Shown here piece by piece: positions 18,991-28,747 of a stretch of DNA of 64,000 bases (positions are counted from its first letter, which is position 1; every line of letters starts with the position of its first letter). Made by a program: the position numbers and the translations under genes. The stretch spans positions 1 to 64,000 of the forward strand of contig JAHEBH010000008.1 in assembly GCA_024642335.1 (NCBI GenBank). The letters run 5' to 3'. The DNA is from Erythrobacter sp. GTDB lineage: Bacteria; Pseudomonadota; Alphaproteobacteria; Sphingomonadales; Sphingomonadaceae. The notes under the pieces were generated by a model. The model was not told the DNA's origin. It was given only the letters and a program-made list of their open reading frames with translations, and did no database searches.

Positions 18991-19365
18991 TCAGCCCCGC
19001 GCCCGTATCGCGGGCATCAACGTCCATTTGATCGCGTCGCCATCCACTTCCATGGCGGCGCGTTCATAGCCTGCCTCGGCAGCCACTTCCTCGATGAGGA
19101 TGGCATCGGCCTGGCGGCTTACTCCCTGCACGATAGCGGGGCGGCGGGCGAAGATGTCGCGGGCGAAACGGATGCGGTCGCCCTCGATCGGCTTCACGCT
19201 GCGGTTCCACGCACGCCCCGCTTCGGCAAAGGCGCGGCCTTGCGCCATCTCTGCATCGAACAGCAGCACGGTGCCGTGACCATGCTTCCACTGCCAGCTT
19301 GCCAATCCGGCGACCGTCGGCACGGCCATTGCACCGGCAAGTAATCCGCGGCGCGTGACCTTCAT
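18991..19365 (-). CDS. Hypothetical Tat-exported protein
   Basis: MKVTRRGLLAGAMAV twin-arginine signal; overlaps start of cytochrome c stop by 4 nt. Confidence 0.65.
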   Translation of the reverse strand: MKVTRRGLLAGAMAVPTVAGLASWQWKHGHGTVLLFDAEMAQGRAFAEAGRAWNRSVKPIEGDRIRFARDIFARRPAIVQGVSRQADAILIEEVAAEAGYERAAMEVDGDAIKWTLMPAIRARG

Positions 19366-19757
19366 TGGCCACCCCCATGCGGTCCGGCGGCGAGATATTC
19401 GCCGATCGCCTGCAGGTCTTCATCCGAGACCTCGCCGCGCGGAATGGCGGGCATGTTGCCGATGCCCATGCGCGCCGCCGTGATCACGAATTCCGGCGTG
19501 AGGTTGTCGCGCAGTTCCAGATTGCCTTCATCCATGCGCCGCGCCAGCAGGCCGGAGCCCATGCCATTGGGACCGTGGCACATGATGCAATATTCGACAT
19601 AGAGCGCCTCACCGCCCGCGGCATCGGGCCGCTTGGCCATTGTGATCGGCTGCGGCATGGGCGGCGGGCCGCCTGCAGCGGCTTCCTCGCCGCCACCGGA
19701 ACAGGAAGAAAACGCCAGCGAAGCGGCGGCGAGCGAAATGGCAGCAACAATCCTCAT
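19362..19757 (-). CDS. Cytochrome c (class I), putative lipoprotein
   Basis: LAFSSCSGGG lipobox, YCIMCHGPNGMGSG haem motif, NMPAIPRGEVSDEDL distal Met. Confidence 0.88.
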   Translation of the reverse strand: MRIVAAISLAAASLAFSSCSGGGEEAAAGGPPPMPQPITMAKRPDAAGGEALYVEYCIMCHGPNGMGSGLLARRMDEGNLELRDNLTPEFVITAARMGIGNMPAIPRGEVSDEDLQAIGEYLAAGPHGGGQ

Positions 19758-21316
19758 TGTCCGCGCTCCCCTGCAAATCCCTTCGGCCAGATGCCGCTCT
19801 TGCCCGGGGCGATGATGCCGTTGGGGTCGAGCGCATCCTTCACCTTTTCATTCAGGCGGCGAAGGGCGTTGTTGTTGAAGTCATAGCTGTCTGCAACAAG
19901 GTCCATGTAATCCAGATGCGTGCGATATTCGCCGTAACCCTGCTCCTTCGCATCGGCCACCAGCGTGCGGAAGAAGGGATCGATCTGTGCCATCATCGCC
20001 GGATCATCCTTGTTGAAGATCATGGCATTGACATTGGTCAGGTGCCGCTCGCCAAAGGCGAAGCTGCCCTGGTAATCCATTCCGTATTCCTTGTATCGGG
20101 CATAGGTGCGCTGGAACTGCGCCAGCGCGGCATCGCCATTCTGCGGGATGATCGGCGAAAAGCCGATATGTCCTCCGCGCCCACCATACCAGTTCACATT
20201 CTGCATGGGGAAGGTCATCGGCGTGCCGGTCCAGCCGGTATATTCGAGCGGCTGCCCCTTCACCCAGCTGGTCGGCTTGATTGCCATCGGCCCGGCATTG
20301 CCCATCGCCTCCTCAAGGATCTTGTAGGCGGCCTTGTTGACCTCCTCGCGCCCGTAAAGGCGCAGGCTTACCCCCCACCAGCCGATATTGAACTGCTTGC
20401 GGATGGCATCGATCACGCTGTCCGAGATTGCACCCGGCTCGTCGGTCCAGTCGGTCCGCCGGGTGAGCACGGCGGCGGCGCGCATCCAGTTGCCGATGGA
20501 AGGGCTTTGCGTCAGCACGCGCTCGCGCCGCAAGGGGGCGATGGTATCGACCATCACCTTCAGGTCCTCCGGCCGGTCGAATTCGACATCCATGCCCATC
20601 AGGCTTTCAGGTTCGGGCATCATCCACATGCCCATCTTGGTCACGATGCCGAAGTTGGACTGGACGAACATCTGGTCCCACCCCGGACCAAAGCCGAAGG
20701 GATAGGCCTGCCAGGTCGGGGCGTTGCTGAAAGCGCCCATGCCCGTGCGCACCAGGTCGCCATCGGGCAGCACCACTTCGAGGCCGCAGATGTTCTTCGT
20801 ATGCTCGCCATAAGGCGTATAACCCACGCCGCGATCGAGCGCGTTACCCATGACCGATCCCCAGCTGTTGCCGGGGGTGGAAAGCCAATAAGGCAGGTTG
20901 TTGCGCTGGACGTAGTCGTAAAGGTCGTAGAAACCGACGCCCGGCTCAACGATCACCGTGCCCATTTCGGCATCGAACTCGATCTTCTTCATCCGGCTGA
21001 GATCGAGCACGACCGAGCCTTCCAGCACCGGAGCCGTGCCGCCGTATCCCAGGTTCTTGCCGCGGGCGATAGGGAAGAGCGGCAGGCGATACTGGTTGGC
21101 GATGCGCACAACCGCCTGCACTTCCTCCACGCTCTCGCACGCAATGGCGCCCGAAGGGTGGTGCGCCTCGTCATTGACCGCGAACTTGTCAAGGTAGGAT
21201 GTGCGATCAAGTTCCTCGAAGAAGACCTTGTTCGCGCCCAGCACGCTTTCGAAGGCGCGCTGTGCCTGCGTCAGTTTCTGCAGGGTAAAATCGGGGGGAA
21301 GCCTGAGTTCTGCCAT
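19754..21316 (-). CDS. FAD-linked oxidase/hydroxylase of vanillyl-alcohol oxidase / p-cresol methylhydroxylase family
   Basis: PIARGKNLGYGGTAPVLEGSVVLDLSRM FAD-binding, GYGEYRTHLDYMDLVADSYDFNNNALRRLNEKVKDALDPNGIIAPGKSGIWP C-terminus. Confidence 0.88.
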   Translation of the reverse strand: MAELRLPPDFTLQKLTQAQRAFESVLGANKVFFEELDRTSYLDKFAVNDEAHHPSGAIACESVEEVQAVVRIANQYRLPLFPIARGKNLGYGGTAPVLEGSVVLDLSRMKKIEFDAEMGTVIVEPGVGFYDLYDYVQRNNLPYWLSTPGNSWGSVMGNALDRGVGYTPYGEHTKNICGLEVVLPDGDLVRTGMGAFSNAPTWQAYPFGFGPGWDQMFVQSNFGIVTKMGMWMMPEPESLMGMDVEFDRPEDLKVMVDTIAPLRRERVLTQSPSIGNWMRAAAVLTRRTDWTDEPGAISDSVIDAIRKQFNIGWWGVSLRLYGREEVNKAAYKILEEAMGNAGPMAIKPTSWVKGQPLEYTGWTGTPMTFPMQNVNWYGGRGGHIGFSPIIPQNGDAALAQFQRTYARYKEYGMDYQGSFAFGERHLTNVNAMIFNKDDPAMMAQIDPFFRTLVADAKEQGYGEYRTHLDYMDLVADSYDFNNNALRRLNEKVKDALDPNGIIAPGKSGIWPKGFAGERGQ

Positions 21317-21330
21317 GGGTTCCTACTTTC

Positions 21331-22095
21331 TCAGCTCGCTGACCACTGCGTGCGAGCGGGCGGGCGCGTGCCGGCGTCGAGCCGGATCACTTCACCATTG
21401 ATGAGCGGGTTTTCGATAATGAACAATGCCGTTCTGGCGAATTCGTCGGCACGACCGGCGCGCTTGGGAAATTCGGCATCCTGGAGCAATTCGGCGACGA
21501 AATCGTCGGGCAGGAAAGCCACCATGGGCGTTGCCATGAAACCCGGCGCGATCCCGGCGCAGCGGATGTGGTGCGCGGACATGTCGCGCGTCCACACCAG
21601 CGTGAGAGCCGCCAGCCCGGCCTTGGCGGCGGTGTAGGCGGTCATGCCTTCCTGCCCTTCGAAACTGGCGATGGAGCAGGCATTGATGATCACGCCGCGC
21701 TCCGAATCTTCGCCGCTGGGCGCATTGCCGATCATGCGGTGGGCTACTTCCGCGGTCACATTGATCGCGCCCAGCAGGTTGACTTCGATCACCTTGCGGA
21801 TGGCGGCAACATCGCCGGGTCCATCTGCGGTGGCGATCTGGCCCATGCCGCCGATGCCGGCGCTGTTGATCAGGACATGGATTGCGCCGTGACGGCTGGC
21901 GACCTGCTCCACCGCACCCTTTACCTGCGCGGGATCGGACACGTCGCAGGAAATGCAATCGGCACCCTCCGGCGCATCTCCGCCAAGGTCGAAGCTCACC
22001 ACCTTGCAGCCGCGCGCCAGCAGCGCCTCGGCAGTAGCCCTGCCCAGCCCTGAATTGCCGCCGGTGACGACAGCCAGCTTGCCGTTTGGATCCAT
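21331..22095 (-). CDS. Short-chain dehydrogenase/reductase
   Basis: VTGGNSGLGRATAEAL, INSAGIGGMG, YTAAKAGL. Confidence 0.88.
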   Translation of the reverse strand: MDPNGKLAVVTGGNSGLGRATAEALLARGCKVVSFDLGGDAPEGADCISCDVSDPAQVKGAVEQVASRHGAIHVLINSAGIGGMGQIATADGPGDVAAIRKVIEVNLLGAINVTAEVAHRMIGNAPSGEDSERGVIINACSIASFEGQEGMTAYTAAKAGLAALTLVWTRDMSAHHIRCAGIAPGFMATPMVAFLPDDFVAELLQDAEFPKRAGRADEFARTALFIIENPLINGEVIRLDAGTRPPARTQWSAS

Positions 22096-22126
22096 TGCCT
22101 CTCCCCGCCCGAGTCACAGACGACTT

Positions 22127-22138
22127 TAACGAACGTTA
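22127..22138. promoter_or_regulatory. Candidate operator TAAC-N4-GTTA (site 2)
   Basis: TAACGAACGTTA between SDR and DUF8021-like gene. Confidence 0.5.
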
Positions 22139-22180
22139 CTTTTGAGGTAGCACCGCGACAAGTCAAGCGGAGGGGAGAGG

Positions 22181-23047
22181 ATGTTGGTATCTCGCAAGGA
22201 ATTGCTTGGGGTTTGCGAGGCCTATCTGGCGTCGCTGGAAGTGCGCGCGGTGGGCGCTGCGCCGCTGGCTGCAGAGGTCTTCAACACCGAGAATAACGTG
22301 GAGCTTGAACCGGGTGACGGTTGCTGGAACACCATCACCGCGCTGCACGATTATCGCCTGTTCCTTGCCGAACCGGAAGCGGGACAGGTCGCGGTCTTCA
22401 CGGCGATCGAGGAGACGGACGCTCTCAACCCCTGCTGCATCCGGCTGGAAGTGGGGCAGGACAGGCTCATCACCGGCGTGGAAACCGTGGTCGCGCGCAA
22501 CAAGGATGAAGGCTTCCCTTTCGGCCCGCAGCACTTCGAGACCAAGCCTGTCATGGAAGCGATCATCCCCGAAGCCGAACGCGCGAGCCGCGAGGAGCTG
22601 ATCCGCATAGCCAATGGCTATTTCGAAACCATCGAACGCAATGACGGCACGATCAACACGAAATTCTGGCCGCATTGCAACCGGGTGGAAAACGGGGTGC
22701 AGACCACCAACAACAAGGACTTTCCCCTGCCCGTCGCACGCATGGGCTGCGAGGAGCAGTTTGCGCTTGGCTGGTACCGCTATGACGACGATCTGCGTGC
22801 CCGCAGGTTCCCCTTGGTCGATCTCGAGCGCGGTATCGTGCTCGCATACGGCTTTATCGATCATTCGGGTGCGCTCGGCGAATATGAACTGACCAATGGC
22901 GAAGTTGTGAGCAGCCCCGTGCGCCGCCCGCACAGCTATTATCTTGCAGAAGCCTTCAAGATCAGGGACGGTGCGATCGAACAGGTGGAAGCCGATTTCC
23001 TGACCGTACCCTATCGCATGCCCAGCCCGTGGGATGCGCGAGGCTAG
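22181..23047 (+). CDS. Uncharacterised two-domain NTF2-like protein (DUF8021-like), cytosolic
   Basis: FWPHCNRVENGVQTT ... RRFPLVDLERGIVLAYGFIDHSG ... FKIRDGAIEQVEADFLTVPYRMPSPW, shared with 29249, 36829 and 37834 ORFs. Confidence 0.7.
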   Translation: MLVSRKELLGVCEAYLASLEVRAVGAAPLAAEVFNTENNVELEPGDGCWNTITALHDYRLFLAEPEAGQVAVFTAIEETDALNPCCIRLEVGQDRLITGVETVVARNKDEGFPFGPQHFETKPVMEAIIPEAERASREELIRIANGYFETIERNDGTINTKFWPHCNRVENGVQTTNNKDFPLPVARMGCEEQFALGWYRYDDDLRARRFPLVDLERGIVLAYGFIDHSGALGEYELTNGEVVSSPVRRPHSYYLAEAFKIRDGAIEQVEADFLTVPYRMPSPWDARG

Positions 23048-23080
23048 CGGGGCGGCGAGCCACGGGGGAGAGGAATCGAA

Positions 23081-24319
23081 ATGACCAATCCGGGCCGCAT
23101 CGCTTCGCTTGTCTTCCTGGCGGGCGTATTCGTCATGGAAGGCTATGATATTGCCGCCATGGGCCTTGCCGTGCCGCGGCTTGGCGATGCGCTGGGGCTG
23201 GAGCCGACAAGCTTCGGTTGGGTCTTCACTTCACTGCTGGTCGGCATCGGCATTGGCGGGGCATTGCTTGCTCCTTTCGGCGACCGCCTTGGCCGCCGCA
23301 CCATGATCGTGCTGGGCTGCGCCGCGACTGGCGCCTTCACGCTTGCCACGACCACCGCCACCAGCATCACCGCCTTCCTGATCTGGCGCGGACTGACAGG
23401 TATCGCGCTGGGAGCGGCGCTGCCCAACGTCAGCGCGCTTTCCGCCGAGCTTGCGCCGGACAGGCTGCGGGCAACGATCATGGCTGTGGTCTCCGCCGGC
23501 ATCCCGCTGGGGATCGGCGTTGCCGGTTTCATCTCACCCGAAGTCGTGGCCATGGCCGGTTGGCATGGCCTGTTCTACGTGCCCGGCCTGCTGGCGCTGG
23601 CGCTGGCGATTATCCTCTTCTTCATGCTCGAAGGCGGGCTTCCGAAGGGCGCGCTGCAAGGCGGCGCAAAACCCGCCGCCGCGCCGCAGATCGAACTGTT
23701 CAGAATGCCCTGGGTCATCCCCTTCGCGGTCTTCGCGGCGATGCTGGCCGTGAATGCGATGAACCTCTACCTGCTCAACAGCTGGATCCCCACCGTCCTT
23801 CCGCAGGCCGGTTTCACGCAGGATGTGGCAGACCGCATTTCCGGTATTGTCCAGTTCGCCGGCATCGGCATTGGCATTGCCGCCAGCTTCGGCGTCGATC
23901 GCTGGCGGCCCGCGCCAAGCCTGATCGCGATGTTCGGTGCGATGGCCGCCTGCTTCTTCGCCGTGAGCGTGACCGCACCCGATGCAGGCTTGTGGACTGC
24001 CTTGCTGTGCGTGGGCGTGGGCGGTGCAAGTGCGGGCGGCATGGTGCTGCCGGGCCTGTGCGTATACCTCTTCGCTCCGCGCCTGCTTTCCACCGCCATC
24101 GGCCTGGGCGTAATGGTCGCGCGGCTTGGGGCATTTGCCGGACCGCTGATAGGCAGTGCGATCCTCAGTGCCGATGCCGGACCCCAAGCCTTCTTCTTCG
24201 TTGCTGCCGTTCCGGCGGCTGTGTGCGCGGTGATTGCCATTCTGGTGCCCATGGCGCTGAAGTTTCGGGCCAGGGCTGAAGGCACAGCAACACCTTCCCA
24301 AAATTCTGGAACAGCATGA
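23081..24319 (+). CDS. MFS transporter, aromatic acid:H+ symporter-like
   Basis: MEGYDIAAMGLAVPRL, APFGDRLGRRTMIVLGC MFS motif, 12 hydrophobic segments. Confidence 0.85.
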   Translation: MTNPGRIASLVFLAGVFVMEGYDIAAMGLAVPRLGDALGLEPTSFGWVFTSLLVGIGIGGALLAPFGDRLGRRTMIVLGCAATGAFTLATTTATSITAFLIWRGLTGIALGAALPNVSALSAELAPDRLRATIMAVVSAGIPLGIGVAGFISPEVVAMAGWHGLFYVPGLLALALAIILFFMLEGGLPKGALQGGAKPAAAPQIELFRMPWVIPFAVFAAMLAVNAMNLYLLNSWIPTVLPQAGFTQDVADRISGIVQFAGIGIGIAASFGVDRWRPAPSLIAMFGAMAACFFAVSVTAPDAGLWTALLCVGVGGASAGGMVLPGLCVYLFAPRLLSTAIGLGVMVARLGAFAGPLIGSAILSADAGPQAFFFVAAVPAAVCAVIAILVPMALKFRARAEGTATPSQNSGTA

Positions 24320-24320
24320 G

Positions 24321-25025
24321 ATGAGCAGGCTGCATGTCCATTCTGAATCCCACACAGTTTCGCGCATCGGATGGCTGCGCGCTGCAGTCATGGGTGCCAA
24401 TGACGGGATCGTATCGACGGCAAGCCTGATCGTCGGCGTGGCATCCGCCGATGCGAGCCGGTCCTCGGTGCTCGTTGCCGGTGTCGCCGCACTCATCGCC
24501 GGGGCAATGTCGATGGCTGCGGGGGAATATGTGTCTGTCAGCTCGCAAGCGGACACGGAGAAGGCAGACCTCGCACGTGAAACCCGGGAGCTGGCCGATG
24601 CGCCCGAGGCGGAGCGCGAGGAATTGGCCGGGATCTATCAAGAGCGGGGCGTGACGCGCGAGACCGCGCTGGAAGTCGCCGACCAGATGATGGCGCATGA
24701 TGCGCTGAGCGCCCATGCCCGTGACGAACTCGGCATTTCCGATGTCACCTCCGCCAGGCCTCTGCAGGCAGCACTCGCCTCCGCGCTGACATTCACTGCC
24801 GGAGCCGCCGCACCCCTGCTCGTAGTCCCGCTGGCGGGAGCGGACATGCTGGTTCCGGCAGTTGCGATTGTCTCCCTGCTCTGTCTCGCACTACTCGGCG
24901 CGCTGGGAGCGCGCGCAGGCGGCGCTCCAGTGGGCCCTTCGATCGTCCGGGTAACCTTCTGGGGGGCGCTTGCGATGATCGTCACGGCAGCGGTCGGTGA
25001 AGCATTCGGGGCCGTGATCGGCTGA
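24321..25025 (+). CDS. VIT/CCC1 family membrane protein
   Basis: AAVMGANDGIVSTASLIVGVA, AGAMSMAAGEYVSVSSQADTEKADL. Confidence 0.9.
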   Translation: MSRLHVHSESHTVSRIGWLRAAVMGANDGIVSTASLIVGVASADASRSSVLVAGVAALIAGAMSMAAGEYVSVSSQADTEKADLARETRELADAPEAEREELAGIYQERGVTRETALEVADQMMAHDALSAHARDELGISDVTSARPLQAALASALTFTAGAAAPLLVVPLAGADMLVPAVAIVSLLCLALLGALGARAGGAPVGPSIVRVTFWGALAMIVTAAVGEAFGAVIG

Positions 25026-25041
25026 AGCAGCCTGCCTTTGG

Positions 25042-25503
25042 CTAGGGCCGGAAGTCCAGGCTGCCCACACGCTCCTTGAACCGCCATCCGGTCGGCGTGA
25101 GCACGCATTTGTCGACAAACGTTCCCACCAGCGGGCTCTTGGCATCCTGCACCGGCAATTGCGCTTCTTGGCCGCCATCTTCGGCCGCATCGCCCATATA
25201 AAGCACAATCACGCTCCTCGCCCGCGCCGTGGCAGGCCCTTCCACATCGACAAGGATGTTGGCGATGGTGTGCCGCTGCGCACGCGCGGGCCGTGCCAGG
25301 AAACCGTCGAGTATCGCCTGCCGGCCGACAATGGCATCGCCCCCGCTGGGCCGCCGGAACACGGCATCCTCGGTGTAGAGAGATGCGCATTTTTGCCAGT
25401 CCTGCGCGTCATTGGCCCAGGTATATTCATGGATCAGCCGCGCCACATCGGCCTCCACAGCGCGGCGATCATGGTCGTTCATGCCATAGGGTGTGTGCGA
25501 CAC
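25042..25503 (-). CDS. NTF2/SnoaL-like protein
   Basis: DVARLIHEYTWANDAQDWQKCASLYTEDAVFRRPSGGD. Confidence 0.78.
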   Translation of the reverse strand: MSHTPYGMNDHDRRAVEADVARLIHEYTWANDAQDWQKCASLYTEDAVFRRPSGGDAIVGRQAILDGFLARPARAQRHTIANILVDVEGPATARARSVIVLYMGDAAEDGGQEAQLPVQDAKSPLVGTFVDKCVLTPTGWRFKERVGSLDFRP

Positions 25504-25507
25504 GGCC

Positions 25508-26041
25508 TCAGTCCTCTTCCGGCCTCGTAGCCTCGAGGAATACCGAACGCCCTTCCTCGTCGGTGGCTTCCAGCTTGCCTATCAGGCGGTGGATGATGGT
25601 ATCGAGCTGGGCCAGCTCCTTATCGTCCAGTTCCGAAAAGATGTAGTCGGCCACCTTTTCGCTTTGCGGGCGCATCAGGTCATAGAGGCGCTGTCCCTCC
25701 TCGGTCAGCGTCAGCCATTTGCGCCGGCGATTGGCGCTGTCGCGTTCGACATGGACGCGACCGTCACGCTGCATGGTAGCAACCGCGCGGCTCACGCTCA
25801 TCACATTCACGCCTGTGAGGTCCGCCACCTCGTGGCTTGCCGTACGCCCCAATGCACCGATCGACATCAGCAGCCGGAATTCGTTCAATGAAATGCGATA
25901 CCGGTCCGCCAGATGGGTGCTGAAAGGAGCCATCAGGCGGTTCTGCAGCTTCAGCAGATCATGCAGCAGCGCGCCCTTGAACGTCATGCCGCCCGCCGCA
26001 TTCTGGTCTGTCTTCCGAGCCGCATTATTCTGCACAATCAT
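25508..26041 (-). CDS. MarR family transcriptional regulator
   Basis: ISLNEFRLLMSIGALGRTASHEVADLTGVNVMSVSRAVATMQRDGRVHVERDSANRRRKWLTLTEEG; ATG at 26041 preferred to track TTG. Confidence 0.9.
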   Translation of the reverse strand: MIVQNNAARKTDQNAAGGMTFKGALLHDLLKLQNRLMAPFSTHLADRYRISLNEFRLLMSIGALGRTASHEVADLTGVNVMSVSRAVATMQRDGRVHVERDSANRRRKWLTLTEEGQRLYDLMRPQSEKVADYIFSELDDKELAQLDTIIHRLIGKLEATDEEGRSVFLEATRPEED

Positions 26042-26075
26042 CCCCTCAGCCAGCAAAGCCTGTTTGCGATAACCG

Positions 26076-26087
26076 TAACACCTGTTA
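26076..26087. promoter_or_regulatory. Candidate operator TAAC-N4-GTTA (site 4, extended)
   Basis: ATAACCGTAACACCTGTTAGCGTTAT (26069-26094), nested inverted repeats between marR and CCD-2. Confidence 0.55.
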
Positions 26088-26143
26088 GCGTTATTGGCGA
26101 GGAATCAGAACCACACTTCACCAGATTTGAGAGGACCAGGGGC

Positions 26144-27628
26144 ATGTCGGCCTTTCCGCAAACCATTCACTTCATCGGCACCAACACTCCGCGCCGGGTC
26201 GAGATGTCGGTCCGCAACCTCGAGGTCGAAGGAGAAATCCCCGCAGAGGTCAATGGCGCCTTCTTCCGCGCCGTACCGGACAATGCCCATGCACCAATGT
26301 TCGAGGACGACATCGCGCTCAACCACGATGGCATGATCGGCCGTTTCAACATCGCGAATGGCGCTGTCGATTTCGACCTCAAATATGTCGAGACCGAACG
26401 GTATCTGCTGGAGAAGGAGGCGCGCCGCGCACTGTTCGGCAAGTATCGCAACCCTTTCACCGACGATCCCAGCGTAGCAGGCAAGGACCGCACCGTCGCC
26501 AACACCACGCCTGTCTGGCACGCGGGCCGCCTGTTCATGACCAAGGAAGACGGGCGCGGTTACGAGGTCAATCCGCACACTTTGGAGACAGTCGGCAGGT
26601 GGGATTACGAGGGCAAGTTGCGTTCGCAGACCTTCACCGCCCACCCGCGCATCGACGATGTAACGGGCGAACTGTTCTTCTTCGGTTATGAAGCAGGCGG
26701 ATTGTGCGACCCGCACGTGGCCTATTGCATCGCCGACAAGGATGGCAATCTCGTCAAGGAACAATGGTTCGAGCAGCCCTATCTCTCGACCATTCACGAC
26801 TTCGTGATCACACAGAAATACGCGATCTGGCCGATCTTCCCCACGCTGGCCGACCTCGACCGGATCAAGGCAGGCGGCGCGCACTGGGCGCACCACCAGG
26901 ACCTGCCGAGCTATATCGGCATCATGCCGCGCTATGGCGATGTGTCGGAAATGAAGTGGATCAAGGGCCCGATCGGCGTCTCCTGCTTCCATGAGGTGAA
27001 CGCTTATGACGATGGCGACGAGGTCCATATCGACCTGTGCCTGACTAATACCAACGCCTTCCAGTTCATGCGCGAGGCGGGCGGCGTCCACATCGCGCAG
27101 CAGGATATCCAGGGCGCGCTCACCCGCTGGACGATCGACATGAGCAAGGACAATCCGGAAATCGTGGAACGTCCCATCGGCCCTCCCGGCGACCTGTGCC
27201 GTCTGGCCGATGCGGACCAGGGCCGTCCATACAACCGGGCCTGGTATCTTTCCATGAACCCCCAGGCCAAGGGGCCGCCCATGCTCGGCGGTCCGGTAGG
27301 CGCGAATTTCAACTGCCTGTTCCGCATCGAGCCGGGCAATGGCCGTGTGACCATGATGGAGACCCCGCCGGGCGGCGCAATCAGCGAGCCGGCCCATGTC
27401 GTCTCCTCCGAGCCCGGCCACGGCGGCTGGCTGGTCATGGTGATAGATGTCCCCAACGGTCCTCCCGGCGGCAATCCGGCAGACTATTCCTCCGAGTTGT
27501 GGGTGGTGGAAGCCGACGCAGTGGAAAACGGCCCCATCGCGCGCGTGAAAACCGGCCTCGCCTTGCGCAGCCAGGTCCACGGCACATGGGTCAGCCGCGC
27601 CAAACTGGACAATAGCCGGATCAGCTAG
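26144..27628 (+). CDS. Carotenoid oxygenase / lignostilbene dioxygenase family protein (CCD-2)
   Basis: Four His contexts FTAHPRID, STIHDFVI, CFHEVNAYD, QVHGTW; GKYRNPFTDDPSVAGKDRTVANT. Confidence 0.9.
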   Translation: MSAFPQTIHFIGTNTPRRVEMSVRNLEVEGEIPAEVNGAFFRAVPDNAHAPMFEDDIALNHDGMIGRFNIANGAVDFDLKYVETERYLLEKEARRALFGKYRNPFTDDPSVAGKDRTVANTTPVWHAGRLFMTKEDGRGYEVNPHTLETVGRWDYEGKLRSQTFTAHPRIDDVTGELFFFGYEAGGLCDPHVAYCIADKDGNLVKEQWFEQPYLSTIHDFVITQKYAIWPIFPTLADLDRIKAGGAHWAHHQDLPSYIGIMPRYGDVSEMKWIKGPIGVSCFHEVNAYDDGDEVHIDLCLTNTNAFQFMREAGGVHIAQQDIQGALTRWTIDMSKDNPEIVERPIGPPGDLCRLADADQGRPYNRAWYLSMNPQAKGPPMLGGPVGANFNCLFRIEPGNGRVTMMETPPGGAISEPAHVVSSEPGHGGWLVMVIDVPNGPPGGNPADYSSELWVVEADAVENGPIARVKTGLALRSQVHGTWVSRAKLDNSRIS

Positions 27629-27706
27629 TCCGGATAATTTGCGACAAAGGAGCATCTTGCAACGCGCGGCCTGTCAGGCATACTCGACCGCCTAGGGGAG
27701 AGTCTG

Positions 27707-28747
27707 ATGAAATACGCTTTGTTTGCATCCGCACTGGGCCTGGCCGTGATGGCGAGCCCGGCCGTCGCGCAATTCACTGCTGAAGAAGAAGAAGCCATGA
27801 TGGAGGCGCGCTTCGATGCCCCTCCCGCCGGGTGGGAAGTGCCGCGCACCGATTGGGGCGATCCTGACCTGCGCGGCAAATGGCCGATCGATTACCTCGC
27901 CGGTACGCCGCGCACACGCTCCCCGCAATTCGGTGATCGCCGTTTCCTGACTGACGAGGAATACGCCGCGGCGTTCGACACTGCCGAAGACATGCGCGCG
28001 CGCTATGACGAGGAAGAAGACGCCAACATGATGGCGATGGGTCACTGGAACGAGCGCGGCCATCCGCTGCGCCAGACGTCGCTGACCATGGAGCCGGCCA
28101 ATGGCCAGATGCCGCCGCAGACCGAGGAAGGCAGGCGCCGCTCAGCAGCCGAAAAGACCAGCTGGAACACCTATGTGTTCGAAACGATGGACGATTTCGG
28201 CGTGTTCGACCGGTGCCTGACGCGCGGCATGCCCGGCTCCATGCTGCCCGGGGCCTATAATATGGGGATCGAGATCTTCCAGTCGCCCGGCCTCGTGGCG
28301 ATCACCGTGGAGATGATCCACGAAACGCGCATGGTCTACCTCGACGGGCGCGATCCGCCGCCAGCCAATATGCACTACGACCTGGGCTATTCGATCGGCC
28401 ATTGGGAAGGCGACACGCTGGTGATCGAGACCACCAATTTCCGCCCGCTGATGTCCGGCGGCAACAGCGACCAGATGCGCATCGTCGAGCACCTCACCAT
28501 GAAGAACCCCGGCCAGATCCATTATGAGGCCTGGGTCGAGGATCCGGTGGTACTGACCGGGCCCTACAAGCTCGATTTCCCCTGGGTGCGTAATGACGAT
28601 TACGGCATGTACGAATATGCCTGCCACGAAGGCAACGTGCAGGTCCGCGGCTATATCATGTCGACCTCGCCCCGCTTTGCCGAACAGCGAGCGGCAGTAT
28701 GGCGCTCGCGCGGCGAAGAGCCGGAATCGGGAGTTCCCGTCAGGTGA
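27707..28747 (+). CDS. Hypothetical exported protein
   Basis: Signal peptide MKYALFASALGLAVMASPAVAQ; GHWEGDTLVIETTNF segment typical of an uncharacterised exported family. Confidence 0.7.
   Translation: MKYALFASALGLAVMASPAVAQFTAEEEEAMMEARFDAPPAGWEVPRTDWGDPDLRGKWPIDYLAGTPRTRSPQFGDRRFLTDEEYAAAFDTAEDMRARYDEEEDANMMAMGHWNERGHPLRQTSLTMEPANGQMPPQTEEGRRRSAAEKTSWNTYVFETMDDFGVFDRCLTRGMPGSMLPGAYNMGIEIFQSPGLVAITVEMIHETRMVYLDGRDPPPANMHYDLGYSIGHWEGDTLVIETTNFRPLMSGGNSDQMRIVEHLTMKNPGQIHYEAWVEDPVVLTGPYKLDFPWVRNDDYGMYEYACHEGNVQVRGYIMSTSPRFAEQRAAVWRSRGEEPESGVPVR

Noticed and set aside
19757-21637. 626-aa plus-strand ORF opposite the VAO-type flavoprotein
   Set aside because: Antisense shadow; flavoprotein has FAD motifs and coupled neighbours
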